DNA of 7,490 bases, taken from Caldisericota bacterium. GTDB lineage: Bacteria > CAIJMQ01 > JAADFP01. This document shows positions 5,270 to 7,490 of this stretch, piece by piece. The stretch covers positions 1-7,490 of the forward strand of contig JAADFP010000040.1 of assembly GCA_013152825.1 (NCBI GenBank). The letters run 5' to 3'. Within the stretch, counting starts at the first letter, position 1. Every line of letters starts with the position of its first letter. The position numbers were made by a program, and so were the translations under genes. The notes beneath the pieces are model-generated. The model saw only the letters and a program-made list of their open reading frames with translations, made no database searches and was not told the DNA's origin.

Positions 5270-5399
5270 GTATATTTAAGAATTACTCTATCAGTTATTC
5301 GCACTACCATGACGGAATCCCTTCGCAATACCCACTGAAATGCATTCTCTATCCCTTGGCAAATGGGTATGTTTCAGCTTTGAGGGGGTAAAGCCTCCC
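5270..5399. other. Structured non-coding gap between the LysM and GDSL genes
   Basis: No ORF of worth lies in these 130 bp. Three structural signals are seen. First, a strong hairpin at 5381-5402. Second, two crossing complementary pairs: ATACCCA 5328-5334 with TGGGTAT 5364-5370, and CTGAAA 5335-5340 with TTTCAG 5372-5377, the order needed for a pseudoknot rather than nested stems. Third, ATCCCTT occurs twice in direct orientation (5317-5323, 5351-5357). The part next to the GDSL start (5270-5310) is AT-rich. Candidates are a cis-regulatory RNA, a small RNA or the remnant of a small repeat element; I matched it to no known riboswitch class. Confidence 0.4.
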
Positions 5400-5402
5400 T
5401 CA
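5381..5402 (-). repeat. Hairpin at the end of the LysM gene
   Basis: TGAGGG-GG and CC-T-CCCTCA form an 8-bp stem with a single bulged base around a 5-nt loop; the first three bases on the minus strand are the LysM TGA stop. No U-tract follows, so it is not a canonical intrinsic terminator. It may protect the mRNA 3' end, pause polymerase or support Rho-dependent ends. Confidence 0.6.
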
Positions 5403-6032
5403 TTTCAAGTAATGCTTCTTGGGGGTAATGGGAGCAGTAGTCTCCGCAGCAGGAATCACCAGTTTCTGTCCCGGATAAATACGGTTCGGATTTTTTATTT
5501 CATTCTGGTTTGCCTTGTAAATAAGGGGCCATTTTAAAGGTGTTCCATAAAATTTCTCGGATATTTTCCAGAGAGAATCTCCTTTAAGTACTGTGTAAGA
5601 CTTCCCTGTTTCTACTTTTACCTCTTCTTTATATGCTTTTAACTGCTCTTCAACATCTCCCAGGTATTTTTCCAATTCTTTTCTTTTTTCTCTTTCCAGG
5701 GCTAATTCCTGCAAAGTTTTCTGAATTTCACTTCTCAGTTTACCCAATTCTTCCTGTGAGAGCATCTTTGGCTGGGGTGGGGGAGAAGAAACTACTTTTA
5801 TCTCTTCTTTAGGTTGTTTAATCTTGTATTCAGGAACTCCTGGACGATAAACAATATACCCTCTATTACCCCAGATTTCCTTATCTTTTGATTTGTAGTA
5901 AACCATTCTCCAGCCCAATTCTCTTAACTTGCTTAGAAGGACCTCTCCTGTAGTGGGTTCCTTAGCATAAGCAGAAGAAACCACCAGAGCCATCAATATT
6001 CCCAACATTCCCCAGATTACACCTTTCCTCAT
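5400..6032 (-). CDS. Exported coiled-coil protein with C-terminal LysM domain
   Basis: Predicted cell-envelope protein that binds peptidoglycan; 210 aa. Residues 1-23 are a signal peptide (MRKG, hydrophobic core, AYA then KEP), with no lipobox. Residues 24-70 form a small unrecognised N-terminal region with several aromatics. Residues 84-88 are Pro-rich, 91-138 are Glu/Lys/Leu-rich and predicted coiled coil, and 145-194 are one LysM domain (YTVLKGDSLWKISEKFYG, then ANQNEI and NRIYPGQKLVIP). No catalytic domain is visible, so it is more likely a scaffold or anchor than a hydrolase. It lies 13 nt after the MBL-fold gene in the same direction, with a strong SD in that gap, so the two form an operon. 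A stable hairpin covers its stop codon. Confidence 0.92.
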   Translation of the reverse strand: MRKGVIWGMLGILMALVVSSAYAKEPTTGEVLLSKLRELGWRMVYYKSKDKEIWGNRGYIVYRPGVPEYKIKQPKEEIKVVSSPPPQPKMLSQEELGKLRSEIQKTLQELALEREKRKELEKYLGDVEEQLKAYKEEVKVETGKSYTVLKGDSLWKISEKFYGTPLKWPLIYKANQNEIKNPNRIYPGQKLVIPAAETTAPITPKKHYLK

Positions 6033-6036
6033 GAGT

Positions 6037-6044
6037 CCTCCTTT
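6037..6044 (-). promoter_or_regulatory. Ribosome binding site of the LysM gene
   Basis: AAAGGAGG on the minus strand, ending 4 nt before ATG 6032 and lying wholly in the 13-nt gap after the MBL gene stop. It fixes the start and allows efficient reinitiation. Confidence 0.8.
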
Positions 6045-6045
6045 C

Positions 6046-6660
6046 TTAATTTTGAAGAGGCAGTATTTTTACTACTTCTCCACACAATTCCTTAAATTTC
6101 TCAGCATCGGACAAATTCCCTACTATACTACCGTAATGGATAGGAATAGCCAAACGTGGATTTATCGTACTTACCACCTTACCTGCTTCCTCAGCATCCA
6201 TGGTATACACTCCACCCACAGGCAGAAGAACAATATCTGCTTTGATATTTTCCATTTCAGGGATATAATCCGTATCGCCTGCATGATAAATACGGATACC
6301 CTTCGTAGTTACTATATAGCCAACACCTTCGTATTCCCTGGGATGGAATCGCTTCTCAATATTATAGGCAGGAACCACCTCGATTTCTATACCCCTAAAG
6401 GTCAATTTATCCCCGGGTTTTACAAAATGAATCTCTCCTTTTAATTTATCCTGACAGGAATAGGGAGCCACGATCTTGGTGTCTGTTTTTCTCACCTTGT
6501 CAATATCCTCCAGGGAACAGTGGTCGTAATGGTCATGGGTAATAAGAACGATATCTGCTTTTATCTCTTTCCCTTTTAACTTCCAGGGGTCGATGTAGAT
6601 AATACTGTCTCCTTCTATTCTTACAGAAGCATGCCCCAGCCATTTGACTAATCCCTCCAT
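6046..6660 (-). CDS. MBL-fold metal-dependent hydrolase (UPF0173/UlaG-like)
   Basis: Cytoplasmic metallo-beta-lactamase-fold hydrolase of unknown substrate, 204 aa from ATG 6660. Numbering from the GTG at 6663 (one residue more): WLGHASVRI 8-16, THDHYDH 42-48 (HxHxDH metal motif, His43, His45, Asp47, His48), HAGDTD 127-132 (His127, Asp130), LLPVGGVYTMDAEEA 146-160 and PIHYG 174-178 (His176). The set matches the small UPF0173-type proteins, and the length fits their compact form. The start is GTG 6663 or ATG 6660, adjacent codons with the same SD; ATG was chosen as the commoner initiator. It is the first gene of the operon with the LysM gene and is divergent from smc. No link to envelope metabolism can be read beyond the shared operon. 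Confidence 0.93.
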   Translation of the reverse strand: MEGLVKWLGHASVRIEGDSIIYIDPWKLKGKEIKADIVLITHDHYDHCSLEDIDKVRKTDTKIVAPYSCQDKLKGEIHFVKPGDKLTFRGIEIEVVPAYNIEKRFHPREYEGVGYIVTTKGIRIYHAGDTDYIPEMENIKADIVLLPVGGVYTMDAEEAGKVVSTINPRLAIPIHYGSIVGNLSDAEKFKELCGEVVKILPLQN

Positions 6661-6666
6661 CACTAA

Positions 6667-6675
6667 TCACCTCCC
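6667..6675 (-). promoter_or_regulatory. Ribosome binding site of the MBL-fold gene
   Basis: Minus strand GGGAGGTGA, a near-perfect anti-16S match. From the end of GGAGG there are 6 nt to GTG 6663 and 9 nt to ATG 6660, so it serves either start. Confidence 0.8.
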
Positions 6676-6707
6676 ATAACTAAGGACTGTTAACTTATAA
6701 CTGCAAT

Positions 6708-6713
6708 ATTATA
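6708..6713 (-). promoter_or_regulatory. -10 box of the MBL-LysM operon
   Basis: Perfect TATAAT on the minus strand, giving a leader of about 40 nt. The -35 position (6731-6736) reads TTTTTA, a poor match, so this is a moderate prediction. Confidence 0.5.
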
Positions 6714-6737
6714 CCCTATTAAAAATAGAATAAAAAG

Positions 6738-6766
6738 TTGACGGGAGCGTGGATTAGAGGTATTAT
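6738..6766 (+). promoter_or_regulatory. smc promoter, sigma70-type
   Basis: -35 TTGACG (6738-6743), a 17-nt spacer and -10 TATTAT (6761-6766): one mismatch in each hexamer with ideal spacing. Predicted start near 6773, giving a leader of roughly 63 nt before GTG 6836. Confidence 0.75.
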
Positions 6767-6797
6767 TATCAACAATTAAGAGATGTCAAATTTCAAG

Positions 6798-6848
6798 TTT
6801 TCAAAGTACCAAGTGAATATGTTTTCGAGGTATCCGTGTATTTGAAAA
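6798..6848 (+). promoter_or_regulatory. smc ribosome binding site, possibly in a hairpin
   Basis: The SD is GAGG (6827-6830), 5 nt before GTG 6836. TTTTCAAA (6798-6805) is fully complementary to TTTGAAAA (6841-6848), and the adjoining GTACC (6806-6810) pairs with GGTAT (6829-6833) with one G-U. The SD would be half paired and the GTG would sit in a 7-nt bulge. The outer stem is AU-rich; whether it folds in the cell is unknown. Confidence 0.4.
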
Positions 6849-7490
6849 AAATTAATATTGTAGGATTTAAAACTTTCCCGAACAAAGTAAATGTTGAGCT
6901 TATCAAAGGAATTAATGCTTTTGTCGGCCCAAATGGATGCGGTAAAAGTAATCTGGTAGATGCTATAAGGTGGGGGTTAGGCGAACAAAATCCATACACC
7001 CTCCGGGGTACCAGAATGGAAGACATAATATTTGCCGGAACAAGCAACAGAAAGCCTCTAGGCATGGCGGAAGTAACCCTTACCCTGGATAATCAGGACT
7101 CACACTCTCCTACTACTTTTTCCGAAATTTCAATCACCCGCAGGTTATTCCGTTCAGGGGAAAGTGAATACCTTATTAATAGAACACCAGTAAGATTAAA
7201 GGATATACAGGAAATATTTGCCGGGACAGGCCTGGGTGCTCCCGGCTATTCATTTTTAAGCCAGGATATGGTGGAGTTTGTAATACTTTCCAAGCCCCGG
7301 GAAAGGAGACTGCTCTTTGAAGAAGTAGCTGGTATTTCCCAATTCAAGAGCGAGAAACAAAAGATTCTCAAGAATATAGAAAAGGCAAGAGAAAACCTCA
7401 TTCGTGTGCAGGACATTACAGGTGAGCTGGAAAGACAACTGAAATACATAAAAAGACAAGCAAGCAAAGCGCGGAAGTTCAAAAACCTAT
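6836..7490 (+). CDS. smc: Chromosome segregation protein SMC, N-terminal part (runs off the window)
   Basis: SMC ATPase that compacts and helps segregate the chromosome with the ScpA/ScpB kleisin complex; normally about 1,150-1,200 aa, of which 218 residues are visible. The start is GTG 6836 (MYLKKINIVGFKTF), matching the family N-terminus MYLK-x-GFK-S/T-F, with GAGG 5 nt upstream. Seen: the Walker A loop GPNGCGKSN 31-39, VDAIRWGLGEQ 41-51 with the Q-loop Gln51, LRGTRMEDIIFAGT 56-69, then GYSFLSQDMVEFV 137-149, RRLLFEEVAGIS 157-168, and the start of the first coiled coil from about 170. The segment usually reading YSIIGQG-x-V is here YSFLSQDMV, somewhat divergent. Rad50 and RecN are excluded by these motifs. 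Hinge, Walker B and signature motifs lie outside the window. Confidence 0.95.
   Translation, partial: MYLKKINIVGFKTFPNKVNVELIKGINAFVGPNGCGKSNLVDAIRWGLGEQNPYTLRGTRMEDIIFAGTSNRKPLGMAEVTLTLDNQDSHSPTTFSEISITRRLFRSGESEYLINRTPVRLKDIQEIFAGTGLGAPGYSFLSQDMVEFVILSKPRERRLLFEEVAGISQFKSEKQKILKNIEKARENLIRVQDITGELERQLKYIKRQASKARKFKNL

Noticed and set aside
5270..5402. Known riboswitch (c-di-GMP-I, cobalamin, SAM) in the structured gap
   Set aside because: Only short resemblances such as GGCAAA and AAAGCC were found; the conserved cores and their order are absent on both strands.
5285..5402. Insertion element or MITE
   Set aside because: No terminal inverted repeats bounding the region, no target duplication and no transposase fragment were seen; copy number cannot be checked here.
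6031..6444. 137-aa plus-strand ORF
   Set aside because: Antisense shadow of the MBL-fold gene; no RBS or family motif.
6819..6845. 8-codon leader ORF overlapping the smc start
   Set aside because: Too short, no SD of its own, no regulatory codon run; probably chance.
6793..7065. 90-aa minus-strand ORF
   Set aside because: Antisense shadow of the SMC head region, which is unambiguous on the plus strand.
1..7490. CRISPR array, prophage, toxin-antitoxin or defence system
   Set aside because: No regularly spaced repeats, phage genes, nuclease-effector pairs or typical toxin-antitoxin gene pairs were found; the lone small ORF has no partner.

Overview
This is a 7.5 kb stretch of an ordinary but compact bacterial chromosome, moderately AT-rich. 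The bacterial assignment rests on pgpA, ruvX, smc, sigma70-type promoters, Shine-Dalgarno (SD) sites and two Sec signal peptides. No gene fixes the lineage. The patchwork of unrelated housekeeping genes, the tiny intergenic gaps and the divergent family members would fit an uncultured, probably anaerobic lineage, but that is a guess. I see no phage, transposase, CRISPR array or defence system.

Left part (1-2774): the 3' end of pgpA (phospholipid synthesis, + strand) runs tail-to-tail into mtnA (methionine salvage, - strand) with a 37-bp coding overlap. mtnA is divergent from a stand-alone homocysteine S-methyltransferase gene; only 81 bp separate the two start codons. That gap holds two promoters placed so that both mRNAs probably start at or next to their AUG (leaderless). 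ruvX/yqgF follows the methyltransferase gene on the same strand.

Middle part (2775-4674): an unrecognised 63-aa ORF (-), a CAU-anticodon tRNA gene (-) with its own promoter and terminator, then, divergently, a secreted TlpA/ResA-type thioredoxin gene (+). A weak terminator and an extended -10 promoter follow back to back and lead into an FHA-domain gene, whose TGA stop overlaps the TTG start of a divergent mobA-like gene.

Right part (4664-7490): a membrane-anchored or secreted SGNH/GDSL esterase gene (-) overlaps the mobA 3' end by 11 bp. It is followed by a 130-bp non-coding stretch with strong and unusual secondary-structure potential, then a two-gene operon (-) encoding an MBL-fold hydrolase and an exported coiled-coil/LysM protein. 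The divergent smc gene starts at a GTG and runs off the right edge. It has a near-consensus promoter and a possible hairpin over its ribosome binding site.

Functionally, mtnA and the homocysteine methyltransferase are plausibly linked through methionine and sulfur metabolism, and the TlpA-like, GDSL and LysM proteins act outside the cytoplasm. The remaining genes are unrelated housekeeping functions. I did not find a convincing new multi-gene system. The best leads are the leaderless divergent promoter pair, the structured 5270-5402 region and the small ORF.
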